Assembly (NCBI RefSeq): GCF_900105095.1 | Contig: NZ_LT629743.1 | Coordinates: forward strand, 1,240,001-1,304,000 | Reading direction: 5' to 3' | Source: Erythrobacter sp. HL-111 | GTDB taxonomy: Bacteria; Pseudomonadota; Alphaproteobacteria; Sphingomonadales; Sphingomonadaceae | DNA length: 64,000 bases | In this document: piece after piece, positions 55,979 through 64,000 of the stretch | Position numbering within the stretch: position 1 is the first letter of the stretch | Layout: every line of letters begins with the position of its first letter | Notes under the pieces: model-generated | The model's input: only the letters and a program-made list of their open reading frames with translations | Databases searched by the model: none | What the model was told of the DNA's origin: nothing | Made by a program: the position numbers and the translations under genes

Positions 55979-56731
55979 ATGAGTCGCAGGCGAACCTTTG
56001 TCAGCACCGGAACGCTCGCCGCAGCCGCTCTGGCGCTGGCCGGATGCGGTTCGCTCGTCCCTTCCCCCGGAAGCGCCCCGGCCGGAGCGGCGAGCGGGGC
56101 TTCACGCGCAAGCACTCCGCCGCCGATCGATCGCTCGTCGAACCGGCTCGCCTCCGCCCCGCGCGGGTATCGCGGCGGGGAGCGCGGCGGCGGCCCGGCG
56201 GGGTGCCTTGCCGATCTGGGCGAAACCGGCGCGCGCTTCGACCCCCTGCCCGACACCTATGCCGGCCCCGGCTGCCACACGCTCGACACGGTGCGCCTTT
56301 CCGCGCTGTCGGGGGATGACGGGCTGTTCGGCGTGAGCAATCTCGGCCCGGTCAAGTGCGAGACGGCCAAGGCCTTTACCGAATGGGCGCGATTCGGCGT
56401 CGATCGCGCGGCCCGCCAGATCCTCGGCAGTCCGCTCGCCCGGATCGAGACGATGGGAAGCTATGCCTGCCGCAACGTCGCCGGGACCGCCCGCCGCTCG
56501 GCCCATGCGCGGGCCGAGGCGATCGATGTTTCCGGCTTCGTGCTGGAGGACGGCCGACGGATCGCGCTGCTGCGCGACTGGAGCGGGGGCACCGCGGCGG
56601 AACGCGAATTCCTGCGGATCGTGCATCGCAGCGCCTGCAAGCGGTTCGGCACCGTGCTCGGCCCGGAATACAACGCGGCCCACCGCGACCACTTCCACCT
56701 CGAAGGCACCGGCCCGCGTTTCTGCCGCTAG
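55979..56731 (+). CDS. extensin-like family lipoprotein, probable peptidoglycan peptidase
   Basis: 250 residues. Lipobox LALAGC (Cys23), a low-complexity Pro/Ala linker (about 30-70), and a C-terminal extensin-like domain: SLGAYACRNV-type GSYACRNV, HARAEAIDVSGFVLEDGRRI and HRDHFHLEG. The last two blocks carry the His/Asp and HxH zinc ligands of MepA/VanY-type peptidases, so it probably cuts peptidoglycan cross-links. Paired Cys residues in the domain may form disulfides. Confidence 0.82.
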   Translation: MSRRRTFVSTGTLAAAALALAGCGSLVPSPGSAPAGAASGASRASTPPPIDRSSNRLASAPRGYRGGERGGGPAGCLADLGETGARFDPLPDTYAGPGCHTLDTVRLSALSGDDGLFGVSNLGPVKCETAKAFTEWARFGVDRAARQILGSPLARIETMGSYACRNVAGTARRSAHARAEAIDVSGFVLEDGRRIALLRDWSGGTAAEREFLRIVHRSACKRFGTVLGPEYNAAHRDHFHLEGTGPRFCR

Positions 56732-57041
56732 GTTCGATAGCGGCCCGTTCGCAAGAGCCGCGCAAACGCTCCGCCGGGCTTTCGCGATGACCCCCATGGT
56801 TCAGCAATTTCATTTCCCGCGGGCAAGTCGCGCTCTTTCGGGTGTGCGCCCCCAGGGCCGGCGCGAATGGCCAACACCCTGCCCGGGAACCTGTCCGACA
56901 TCCTGCGTGAGCCCGGTTTTCGCATCGGGGCCGCCGACGGGCCTCGCAAGAAGGCCCGGGGACAGGACGACGGCCCCGATCCCGCACCGGTCCTGCCTTC
57001 ACCGTTGAGGAGGCGGCAGAACCGATGCGGCTGCGAAGGGG
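56732..57041. other. intergenic gap, no gene seen
   Basis: A 310-base stretch between the extensin-like gene and the LuxR gene, which are convergent. An open frame at 56867-57082 has an unlikely composition and overlaps the LuxR gene. No RNA gene or clear hairpin was seen. Confidence 0.5.
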
Positions 57042-57668
57042 TCAGGCGCGGATCTTCGGTTCGAGCTTCGCCTCCAGCTTGAGCCGCACCGCTTCGGCGG
57101 CGTGGCGCGCGCCGAGCTTGGTCATCATGTTCGCGCGGTGGATTTCGACCGTGCGCGGGCTGATGTCGAGTTCGCGCGCGATCACCTTGTTGCTCGATCC
57201 CTCGGCCAGCCAGTCGAGCACCTCGCGTTCGCGCTGGGAAAGGCTGGCGATCCGGTCGCGCGCCTCGATCATGCGGCGGCGCTGGGCGCCGAAGACCTCG
57301 GCCTCCTTCTCGATCCGGGTGAGGCAGCGCGAGAAGCGTTCGGGGTCGAGCGGGAGCGAGAGGTAGTCGAGCGCGCCCGCCTTGATCGCCTCGACGATGC
57401 GCCCCGGGCGAGGCTGGACATCGACCGCGATCAGCGGCAACCAGATGCCGAGCCGGCTCAATCGTTCGAGGATCGTCGCCACGCCGCCTTCTTCGGTGGT
57501 GTCGCGGGCGATGATGATCCCTTCGCGCGGCGGGTGGACGGACAGTTCCGACATGTCGCCGTAGACTTCCGAATGGTGGCCGAGCGAGAACCCGACCCGG
57601 GCCAGTTCGGCGCGGTGGCGGCTGGAGGAGTCGATGAAGTGGAGCGAGGCTTTGCGTGTCATGGCCAT
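57042..57668 (-). CDS. LuxR-type regulator with degenerate receiver domain
   Basis: A 208-residue FixJ/NarL-like protein. The N-terminal domain (1-125) has the alternating fold of a receiver (VGFSLGHHSEVYGDMSEL, IIIARDTTEEGG, AIKAGALDYLSLPLDPERF), but the acidic pocket DD is replaced by FIDSSS, the phospho-Asp site by IIIARD with no aspartate in place, the switch Ser/Thr by IAVDVQ and the Lys by a leucine (YLSLPL). A C-terminal helix-turn-helix follows (about 143-190, SLSQREREVLDWLAEGSSNK, then ISPRTVEIHRANMMTKLG). Its signal input must differ from phosphorylation. Divergent from Anbu's neighbourhood. Confidence 0.83.
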   Translation of the reverse strand: MAMTRKASLHFIDSSSRHRAELARVGFSLGHHSEVYGDMSELSVHPPREGIIIARDTTEEGGVATILERLSRLGIWLPLIAVDVQPRPGRIVEAIKAGALDYLSLPLDPERFSRCLTRIEKEAEVFGAQRRRMIEARDRIASLSQREREVLDWLAEGSSNKVIARELDISPRTVEIHRANMMTKLGARHAAEAVRLKLEAKLEPKIRA

Positions 57669-57839
57669 GTTGATTGACCAGACCGCCCGTCATTTCACGC
57701 GGGACCTCCCCCGATACGGAGCAATACCGGCTTAACCGCGCCCCCGAACCATGCAATTCCGCCGCCCGATTGCTCCGAAACGAATACGATACCGCCGTTT
57801 CATGGTGAACGCGGGGCCTCCGCAAAGGCCCTGGGGGTG

Positions 57840-58604
57840 CTACCGACCTTCCTCGGACCCGCTCGGCGAATCGAAACTGTAGGACGGCAGCGCGTCGAGC
57901 GCGGAGCGCAGCGCCGCGCCCCAGCTCGACGAGATCGTTTCGAAGAAGGTATCGTCGCTGGTCACGCGGTATTCGTGCAGCGGCGCGAACTCGTCCTTGC
58001 CGATCACCAGCAGGTCGAGCGGGAGGCCGACCGAAAGGTTCGCCTTGATCGTCGAATCGAAGCTCACCATCAGCAGCTTGACCGCGTCCTCGAAGCGCAT
58101 GTCCCGCTCATAGCCGCGCAGGATGATGGGGCGGCCATACTTGGTCTCGCCGATCTGGAAGAACGGCGTGTCCCAGCTCGCCTCTATGAAATTGCCTTCG
58201 GGATAGATCATGAAGAGGCGCGGCTGCATCCCCTTGATCTGCCCGGCGAGGATCATCGATGCGGTGAAGCGGCCCTTGCCCGATTCCCCGTTGCTGCGCT
58301 GCGCCTCGTCGATCGTCGCGCGCAGCAGCCGGCCGATCTCGGTCGCGACGTTGAACATGGTGCGCCCGCGGATCAGCGAGTTGTCGCGCTCGTCGGGTTC
58401 CTTGGTGCGCTCCTCCAGCTGGCTGATGACGGCCTGCGTGGTGGCGAGATTGCCCGCCGTCATGACCGCGATCATGCGTTCACCCGGCACCTGCCAGTGG
58501 AACATCTTGCGGAAGGTCGAGATGTTGTCGACGCCCGAATTGGTGCGGGTGTCGCTCATCAGGACGAGCCCGCGTTCGAGCACCATGCCGACGCAATAGG
58601 TCAT
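57840..58604 (-). CDS. Anbu, bacterial proteasome homologue
   Basis: The 254-residue Ntn-hydrolase starts MTYCVGMVLERGLVLMSDTR, with Thr2 as nucleophile after Met removal, and the Asp17/Lys33-type neighbours of the fold (SDTRTNSGVDNISTFRKMFH). GERMIAVMTAGNLATTQAV and GESGKGRFTASMILAG are conserved. Anbu forms helical or open-ring assemblies, and its substrate is not known. It is the last gene of a cluster with transglutaminase, alpha-E and ATP-grasp genes, here separated from them by an IS element. Confidence 0.92.
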   Translation of the reverse strand: MTYCVGMVLERGLVLMSDTRTNSGVDNISTFRKMFHWQVPGERMIAVMTAGNLATTQAVISQLEERTKEPDERDNSLIRGRTMFNVATEIGRLLRATIDEAQRSNGESGKGRFTASMILAGQIKGMQPRLFMIYPEGNFIEASWDTPFFQIGETKYGRPIILRGYERDMRFEDAVKLLMVSFDSTIKANLSVGLPLDLLVIGKDEFAPLHEYRVTSDDTFFETISSSWGAALRSALDALPSYSFDSPSGSEEGR

Positions 58605-58637
58605 TTCGAAAAGGGTCTCCGTGCGTGGGACGGGCGG

Positions 58638-58664
58638 CCTAGCGCAAAGCGGGCGGCGTGTCTC
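58638..58664 (-). promoter_or_regulatory. possible Anbu promoter, adjacent to the IS
   Basis: On the minus strand GAGACA-N15-GCTAGG. The -35 half ends 4 bases from the left IS end at 58668, so the IS stopped just short of it. The -10 and spacing match other promoters here; the -35 is poor. Confidence 0.35.
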
Positions 58665-58667
58665 TAT

Positions 58668-60326
58668 CCCGGATTATTCACCGGCAGTGGTCTGACGGGT
58701 TGGCGGGAGTGGCGTAAGCATTTGCATTGTTGTAGGAATGTGGTTGCTTAAGCCAGACCTGCAACGGGGCAAAATATGCCACAGACCACACCCGCCGGAT
58801 GCGATGATAGCGCGTCCGTATTTTCGTTTCCAGCAGTGCGCGGCAAGAAGGTCACAGCTGCGTTTGACGGCGGCAGGCTGACCTCGGATGGCGGGGTCCT
58901 GGTGCTGGCTCAGGCCGAGCGCATGATGGGGCTCTGCCAGCGGCTTGCGGCGTGTATTGCCGATCCGCGCGATCCTGCTCGGGTGGTTCATCGGCTTGAA
59001 GATATCCTGCGCGCGCGGATGTTCGCGATCGCCTGCGGCTATGAGGATGCCGATGATCTCGACGCTCTGCGCGATGATCCGGGCTTCCGCCTTGCGCTGG
59101 GCAAGCTGCCGGGATCGGGTGCGGGGTTGGCCAGCCAACCGACGATGAGCCGCTGGGAGAATGCGCCGAGCACGCGCGAGCTGGCAAAGATGCTGGGGAT
59201 CATGATCGACATCTACTGCGCCAGCTACCCCACTCCGCCGGCGGCGGTGACGCTGGATATCGATGACACCTGCGACGTCGTGCACGGCTATCAGCAACTC
59301 TCCTTCTGGAACGGACATCATGGGGAGCGCTGCTTCCTGCCGATCCATGTCTACGACACGGCAACGGGCCGGCCGGTGGCGATGCTGCTGCGCACGGGCA
59401 AGACGCCTTCTGGCAAGGAGGCGGCAGGGCATATCCGGCGTCTGGTGCGCCATCTTCGCCGCCACTGGCCTGATACCCACATCACCATCCGCGGTGACGG
59501 GCATTATGGACGGCCCGAGGTCATGGCCTTCTGCGAGGCGGCCCATGTCGATTACGTGTTCGGTCTGCCGACCAACGCCGCGCTGCGCGCTGATCCGGTT
59601 ATCGTCACTGCCGCCGATGCCTGCGCGGTCCGCCGCGCCGAGTGCCAACTCCCGGTCCTGCGCAGCTATGCCGAGACCCGCTACGGCGCGAAGAGCTGGA
59701 ACCGCCAGCGCCGCGTCGTCGCCAGGATCGAGGCCAGCACGCTGGGCATGGATATCCGCTATGTCGTCACATCGCTAACCCAAGGCTCGGCTGAATACAT
59801 CTATGACACGCTCTACTGTGCGCGCGGGCAGGCCGAGAACTTGATCAAGCTGCACAAGACCCAGCTGGCCAGTGACCGCACCTCGTGCCGGTCGGCGAAC
59901 GCCAACCAGATGCGCCTGATCCTGCACACCGCTGCCTACTGGCTGCTGTGGCGCGTTCAGCAGGCGATCCCAAAGACCACCGCTCTGGCAAAAGCCGAGT
60001 TTACGACCCTGCGCCTGCGGCTGCTCAAGGTTGCTGCCCGCGTCATGGAAAGCGCCACCCGAATCCGCGTAGCGTTCGCCTCTGCGTGCCCCGATGCCGA
60101 TCTGATGCGTGCCATCGTTCTCGCGCTCAAGCCTGCGCCGACGTAGCGGGCGCGGCAGTGCCGCAGAAACCCCGAGCCAAGTCCTTCAACCAGAAAAGCC
60201 CATCGATCACAGCGCGGTGAAACAGACGCCAGCGGTGCCGCACGCCCGCTCTACGCCGCCGCACGCAGCAGTGGCGTCAAGCTCGCACCGAGAGGCGCCC
60301 AACCGCATCGCCGTGAATAAGAGAGG
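58668..60326. mobile_element. IS1380-family insertion sequence, 1.66 kb
   Basis: The transposase (58776-60146) fills most of it. The ends share CC....TTATTCAC (left 58668-58681; right, in complement, 60326-60313), with the following bases diverging, so I infer short imperfect inverted repeats. The length matches the family. The flanking 4-base sequences CTAT and TTAG are not a duplicate, so the target duplication is mutated or the ends are off by a few bases. A palindrome with TAAGCA/TGCTTA lies upstream of the transposase. It sits between the transglutaminase and Anbu genes. Confidence 0.75.
58776..60146 (+). CDS. IS1380-family transposase
   Basis: 456 residues with the IS1380/DDE features: FDGGRLTSDGGVLVLAQAER at the N-terminus, the first catalytic Asp in LDIDDTCDVVHG, TIRGDGHYGRPEVMAF with the second Asp, and YCARGQAENLIK with the Glu. 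It appears full-length, with no stop or frameshift, so the copy may be active. Codon use is slightly less GC-extreme than the neighbours. Confidence 0.9.
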   Translation: MPQTTPAGCDDSASVFSFPAVRGKKVTAAFDGGRLTSDGGVLVLAQAERMMGLCQRLAACIADPRDPARVVHRLEDILRARMFAIACGYEDADDLDALRDDPGFRLALGKLPGSGAGLASQPTMSRWENAPSTRELAKMLGIMIDIYCASYPTPPAAVTLDIDDTCDVVHGYQQLSFWNGHHGERCFLPIHVYDTATGRPVAMLLRTGKTPSGKEAAGHIRRLVRHLRRHWPDTHITIRGDGHYGRPEVMAFCEAAHVDYVFGLPTNAALRADPVIVTAADACAVRRAECQLPVLRSYAETRYGAKSWNRQRRVVARIEASTLGMDIRYVVTSLTQGSAEYIYDTLYCARGQAENLIKLHKTQLASDRTSCRSANANQMRLILHTAAYWLLWRVQQAIPKTTALAKAEFTTLRLRLLKVAARVMESATRIRVAFASACPDADLMRAIVLALKPAPT

Positions 60327-60356
60327 TTAGAACCCGTGTCCGTGCCCATGGGGTTC

Positions 60357-61178
60357 CTATTGTTCGTCCTGCTTCTGCTGTTCGACCGCGACGCTGACGG
60401 TGAGGAGTTCCTCGGTCGATCCGAAGCTGATCCCCGTGACCGGCGCGGCGTCGCGGTAGTCGCGCCCCGTGGCGACGCGGACATAGCGCGGATCGGGGCT
60501 GATCCCGTTCGAGATGTCGAAACCGACCCAGCCCAGCCCCTCGACATGGGCCTCCGCCCAGGCGTGGGTGGCGTCCTGCTGGATCCGGTCGTTCATCATC
60601 AGGTAGCCGCTGACATAGCGCGCCGGGATATCCGCCGCGCGGGCCGCGCCGATGAAGATGTGCGCGTGATCCTGGCACACGCCATAGCCGTGCGCGGCGG
60701 CTTCCTCGGCGGTGGTCATGACCGTGGTCGCGCCGGCCTGGTAGGCGATGTCCTCGCGGATGCGGTTCGACAGGGCGTGGAGGAAGGGCACCTTCCCGTC
60801 CTCGCCCGGGGAGGGCAGGTCGCGCAGCAGAGCGCGCACCTTGGGCCCCGGCCGCGTGAGCGGCGTCTGGCCCATGAAGCTCCACAGCGGCAGGTGCCCG
60901 GCATGGTGCCCGATCACCCCGGCATGGTCCTTGGTCTCCACCGTCCCGTGGCAGGTCACAGTGACCGCGTTCGCCCCCGGTTCGACCCCGACCAGGGTGA
61001 CGTGGTTGAAGTTCTGGTCGTCGTAATGGAGTTCGGGATGGGCGTTGTCGTATTCCATCTCCCATTCGACGATCCGCTGGCCCTGGGTCTCCTTGGGCGT
61101 GAGGCGCAGCCGCTGGAGGCCGTGCACCACCGGCTGGGTAAAGGAATAATGGGTCGTGTGCCGGATCGAGAGACGCAT
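60357..61178 (-). CDS. transglutaminase-like domain protein (Anbu cluster)
   Basis: 273 residues: an N-terminal beta domain (RLSIRHTTHYSFTQPV) and a papain-like core with Cys168 (GYGVCQDHAH), His205 (THAWAEAHVEG) and Asp221 (GFDISNGI). It could act as a protease or cross-linking enzyme on an unknown peptide. It is the next-to-last gene of the cluster; the IS lies 31 bases beyond its stop. The order ATP-grasp, alpha-E, transglutaminase, Anbu is the typical Anbu arrangement. Confidence 0.92.
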   Translation of the reverse strand: MRLSIRHTTHYSFTQPVVHGLQRLRLTPKETQGQRIVEWEMEYDNAHPELHYDDQNFNHVTLVGVEPGANAVTVTCHGTVETKDHAGVIGHHAGHLPLWSFMGQTPLTRPGPKVRALLRDLPSPGEDGKVPFLHALSNRIREDIAYQAGATTVMTTAEEAAAHGYGVCQDHAHIFIGAARAADIPARYVSGYLMMNDRIQQDATHAWAEAHVEGLGWVGFDISNGISPDPRYVRVATGRDYRDAAPVTGISFGSTEELLTVSVAVEQQKQDEQ

Positions 61179-61187
61179 GAGGCAAGC

Positions 61188-62132
61188 CTAGGCGAGAAAG
61201 CGGTAGTCGTCGACGATCGCCTCGGCGATCGCGGCGTTGCGGGCGATGTAGTCGACGAGGAACTCGTGCAGGCCGCGTTCGAACACGTCGTCGACGCTCA
61301 GCGCCCCGATCCGCGCTTCGGCCTCGGCCATCAGCGCGTCGCAGGTCCCTTCGCGCCCGTGCATCCTGGCGAGCGCGCCGAGCGTGCGTTTGAGAGCCAT
61401 GCGGCAGAAGGCGAGACTGCGCGGGAAGCGTTCGTCGAGGACGAGGAATTCGACGATCCCGCGCGCGTCGATGTTCCCGGCATTGAGCCAGCTGTAGGCG
61501 CGCGCGCCCGCGACCGAACGCAGGACCTGGTCCCACTGGCTCGAATCCAGGCTCGACCCGACATAGGAAAGCGAGGGCAGGAGCAGGAAATACTTCATGT
61601 CGAGGATGCGCGCGGTCGATTCGCCGCGCTCGATGAAGGTGCCCGCGCGCGCGAAGTGGAAACCCTCGCTCCGCAGCATCGAGCCGTCGACCGCGCCGTG
61701 GACCTGCGCGCCCGCGCGGCGGATCACCAGCATGACCTCGCCCAGCGCGCCCTGGCCGACGGGCCGGGCGAGCAGCCGGTCGAGCTCCATCCAGCTTTCG
61801 TTCACCGCCTCCCACACCTCGCTCGAGATGCAGGTCCGCGCCGCGCGCGCATTGTTGCGGACCGCGGCGAACATCGCCCTGACGCTCGCCGGATTGGCCC
61901 GGTCGCGCAGGACGAAGTTCCACACCCGCGGCCCGTCATAGCCGTCATGCTCCGCCTCGTAGAGCGCGGTGAGGCCGAGCGTCGCGATGACCGAGCGCCA
62001 TTCCTCCTCTGCGGTGGCGAGGTCCTTCGTCAGCGCCATCCGCAGCGCGGCCTCGATCAGGCGCGCGGTGTTTTCCGACCGCTCGAGATAGCGGAACATC
62101 CAGAAAGAGGCATTCGCCATCCGGCCCAGCAT
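61188..62132 (-). CDS. alpha-E domain protein (Anbu cluster)
   Basis: 314 residues, mostly helical, with the alpha-E start LGRMANASFWMFRYLERSEN and later SLSYVGSSLDSSQWDQVLRS-like block; ERGESTARILDMKYFLLLPS is another conserved part. Function unknown; alpha-E and circularly permuted ATP-grasp proteins always travel together and are thought to build or modify a peptide-like product. It is 9 bases before the transglutaminase start. Confidence 0.9.
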   Translation of the reverse strand: MLGRMANASFWMFRYLERSENTARLIEAALRMALTKDLATAEEEWRSVIATLGLTALYEAEHDGYDGPRVWNFVLRDRANPASVRAMFAAVRNNARAARTCISSEVWEAVNESWMELDRLLARPVGQGALGEVMLVIRRAGAQVHGAVDGSMLRSEGFHFARAGTFIERGESTARILDMKYFLLLPSLSYVGSSLDSSQWDQVLRSVAGARAYSWLNAGNIDARGIVEFLVLDERFPRSLAFCRMALKRTLGALARMHGREGTCDALMAEAEARIGALSVDDVFERGLHEFLVDYIARNAAIAEAIVDDYRFLA

Positions 62133-62148
62133 CAGCGCGCCTCCGCCA

Positions 62149-63600
62149 TCAGTCTTTCAGGACCCACGTGTCCTTGGTCCCGCCCCCTTGCGAGGAATTG
62201 ACCACCAGGGAACCCTTCTTGAGCGCGACGCGGGTGAGCCCGCCGGGCGTGATCTCGATCCCGTTCGGGCTGACGAGCACGAAGGGCCTCAGGTCCACGT
62301 GGCGCGGGGCGAGGCCCTTGCTGGTGTAGATCGGGCAGGTCGAAAGCGAGAGCGTGGGCTGGGCGATGTAGTTCTCCGGCGCGGCCTCGAGCTTGCGGCG
62401 GAACCGGGCGATTTCCTTCTTCGTCGCGGTCGGGCCGATCAGCATCCCGTAGCCGCCCGAACCGTGAACCTCCTTCACCACCAGGTCGGCGAGGTTGTCG
62501 ACGACATAGGCGAGGCTGTCGCGGTCGGCGCAGCGCCAGGTCCGGACATTGGGCAGGAGCGGTTTCTCGCCGGTGTAGAATTCGACGATGTCGGGCATGA
62601 AGGAATAGATCGCCTTGTCGTCGCAGATGCCGGTGCCAGGCGCATTGGCGATGGTGATGCCGCCGGCGCGGTAGACGTCCATGATGCCCGGCACGCCCAG
62701 CACGCTGTCGGGATTGAAGCTGAGTGGATCGAGATAGTCGTCGTCGACGCGGCGATAGAGCACGTCGATCGGCTTGTAGCCGCGGGTCGTGCGCATCTGC
62801 ACCCTGCCCTCGACCACGCGCAGGTCGCTCCCCTCGACCAGTTCGGCGCCCATCTGGTCGGCGAGGAAGGCGTGTTCGAAATAGGCCGAGTTGAAGATGC
62901 CCGGCGTCAGCACCGCGACCGTGGGCTTGCCGCCTTCCCCGCTGGCCTGCCCTGCGGGCGCGCAGGCGGCGAGGCTGCGGGCGAGGCGGCGCGGATAGTC
63001 GGAAACGGCCTCCACCGGCACCCGGCTGAACAGGTCCGGGAACATTGCCATCATCGTCTCGCGGTTTTCGAGCATGTAGGAGACGCCCGAGGGCGTCCGC
63101 GCATTGTCCTCGAGCACGAAGAACTCGTCCGGGCCGGTGCGGACGAGATCGATGCCGACGATATGGGTGTAGATCCCGCCCGGCGGGGTGAAGCCCACCA
63201 TGTTGGCGAGCCACGCGTCGTTGTGGCGAAAGAGCGCTTCGGGCACGCGCCCCGCGCGCAGGATCTCCTGGCGGTGATAGAGGTCGTAGAGGAAGGAATT
63301 GAGCGCCCGCACCCGCTGCTCGATCCCGCGGGAGAGCCGCCGCCATTCGGCCGCGGTGATGATCCGGGGGACGATGTCGAAGGGGATCAGCCGCTCCTCG
63401 GCCTCGTCCTCGCCATAGACGTTGAAGGTGATGCCCGTGCGGCGGAAGGTATCGTCCGCCTCCTTGTCCTTGCGCCGGAGCGAGGCCTGCTCCTGACCTT
63501 CGTACCAGTCGCAATAGTCCCGGTAGGCTTCGCGCGTGTTGCCCGCGGCATCGTGCATCTCGTCGAAACCGACGGATTCTTGCGGCGGACTGGCCTTCAT
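62149..63600 (-). CDS. circularly permuted ATP-grasp type 2 protein (Anbu cluster)
   Basis: 483 residues with the permuted ATP-grasp signature: NARTPSGVSYMLENRETMMA, ITIANAPGTGICDDKAIYSF and VVKEVHGSGGYGMLIGP (glycine-rich ATP loop), near the C-terminus SLSTCPIYTSKGLAPRHVDL. ATP-grasp enzymes ligate carboxylates to amines, so it probably makes a peptide bond; the substrate is unknown. It is the first gene of the cluster, 16 bases before alpha-E. Confidence 0.92.
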   Translation of the reverse strand: MKASPPQESVGFDEMHDAAGNTREAYRDYCDWYEGQEQASLRRKDKEADDTFRRTGITFNVYGEDEAEERLIPFDIVPRIITAAEWRRLSRGIEQRVRALNSFLYDLYHRQEILRAGRVPEALFRHNDAWLANMVGFTPPGGIYTHIVGIDLVRTGPDEFFVLEDNARTPSGVSYMLENRETMMAMFPDLFSRVPVEAVSDYPRRLARSLAACAPAGQASGEGGKPTVAVLTPGIFNSAYFEHAFLADQMGAELVEGSDLRVVEGRVQMRTTRGYKPIDVLYRRVDDDYLDPLSFNPDSVLGVPGIMDVYRAGGITIANAPGTGICDDKAIYSFMPDIVEFYTGEKPLLPNVRTWRCADRDSLAYVVDNLADLVVKEVHGSGGYGMLIGPTATKKEIARFRRKLEAAPENYIAQPTLSLSTCPIYTSKGLAPRHVDLRPFVLVSPNGIEITPGGLTRVALKKGSLVVNSSQGGGTKDTWVLKD

Positions 63601-63713
63601 TCACCCCCCGACGGCAGTTCGAACGATCGGGCGCGCAAGAATGCTGCGCGCCGCGCAAGCCGCAGTCTAATCGTCGGCGAGGAAAAAGAAAGAGCGGCGC
63701 GCGCGGCCGGGGC

Positions 63714-64000
63714 TCAGTCGGGGCAGCGCCTCAGTTCGGCGAGGACAGCGCGGATCGCTTCGGGCGAATATGTATAGCCCATGTGCGTGCAGCGCAGCGC
63801 GATCGCGCGGTCGCGCTCGCCCGGATAGCCGGCCGCGCTGCGCGGCGCGATCGCGCCGTCATTGGGGCTCCAGATGGCGACCGTCTCGCACGGCGGCTTG
63901 GTCCCGAGATCGACGTCGATCGGCGGCTGGTCCACCCGGTGGCCGGTGATGAACTGGTAGACGCGCCACATGTTGTTGGCCCGCGGGGATCCGGAAAAGG
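63714..64000 (-). CDS. alpha/beta-hydrolase-like protein (5' end cut by window edge)
   Basis: Only the C-terminal 95 residues can be read. The block FSGSPRANNMWRVYQFITGH, followed by VDQPPIDVDL, resembles the C-terminal region of small alpha/beta hydrolases/lipases, which carry the Asp and His of the triad in this area: TVAIWSPNDGAIAPRSA and ALRCTHMGY. The start is outside the window. It probably encodes a secreted or cytosolic esterase; the substrate is unknown. Confidence 0.6.
   Translation of the reverse strand, partial: FSGSPRANNMWRVYQFITGHRVDQPPIDVDLGTKPPCETVAIWSPNDGAIAPRSAAGYPGERDRAIALRCTHMGYTYSPEAIRAVLAELRRCPD

Noticed and set aside
56867..57082. 71-codon open frame in the gap after the extensin gene
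   Set aside because: The composition is Arg/Pro-rich, there is no convincing ribosome site, and it overlaps the LuxR gene on the other strand.
58664..60330. Exact target-site duplication of the IS
   Set aside because: Flanks CTAT and TTAG differ in every nearby register tried, so none is claimed.

Overview
The window looks like a chromosomal segment of a high-GC alphaproteobacterium, most likely from the Sphingomonadales and close to Erythrobacter/Erythrobacteraceae. I infer this from the gene set, the ATP synthase operon with a very short epsilon subunit, the circularly permuted two-piece tmRNA with tag ANDNEALALAA, the recurring TTGnnn-N15-GCTA promoters typical of alphaproteobacteria, and families such as HdaA, DUF2794 and Anbu. 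No database search was possible, so taxonomy and family names rest on recognition of motifs.

Layout. 1-7.9 kb: end of a DNA-alkyl transferase gene, a membrane-anchored trypsin-like protease, then the F1 ATP synthase operon atpH-A-G-(lipoprotein)-D-C, with two intergenic palindromic elements and an extra lipoprotein gene inside it. 7.9-17.6 kb: prolyl oligopeptidase, SOUL protein, HNH protein, glmU, gph, an SDR enzyme, DUF2794, cysE, hdaA and a DUF2066-like protein. 17.6-24 kb: purM, a purN fused to a YjbR-like domain, a sulfotransferase, ndk, holC, a tiny DUF2256 gene and a leucyl aminopeptidase. 24-30.2 kb: the envelope/rRNA-maturation cluster lptD-surA-pdxA-rsmA and a small ion channel. 30.3-36 kb: malate synthase G and an arginine succinyltransferase operon (M20 hydrolase-astA-astB). 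36-43.1 kb: two sigma-54-type promoters in front of very small membrane-protein genes (the second in front of a cluster ending in pspC), a frameshifted secreted-protein gene, ssrA, mscL, and lemA followed by TPM-domain genes including a TPM remnant, then a NUDIX hydrolase and an SDR. 43.1-48.8 kb: recF, and a lipoprotein esterase divergent from an ABC exporter pair (YbbA/YbbP-like). 48.9-57.7 kb: a TonB receptor, typA, a proline symporter, a VOC protein, an extensin-like peptidase and a LuxR-type regulator with a degenerate receiver.

57.8-63.6 kb holds the Anbu (bacterial proteasome-homologue) cluster: circularly permuted ATP-grasp, alpha-E, transglutaminase, and Anbu itself. A 1.66-kb IS1380-family element lies between the transglutaminase and Anbu genes, abutting a probable Anbu promoter. 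The window ends inside an alpha/beta-hydrolase-like gene.

Most of the window is dense, ordinary housekeeping DNA with frequent 1-4 bp gene overlaps. The parts that deserve attention are the sigma-54/mini-protein/PspC cluster, the IS-split Anbu cluster, the PurN-YjbR fusion, the lipoprotein gene inside the atp operon, and the TPM remnant.
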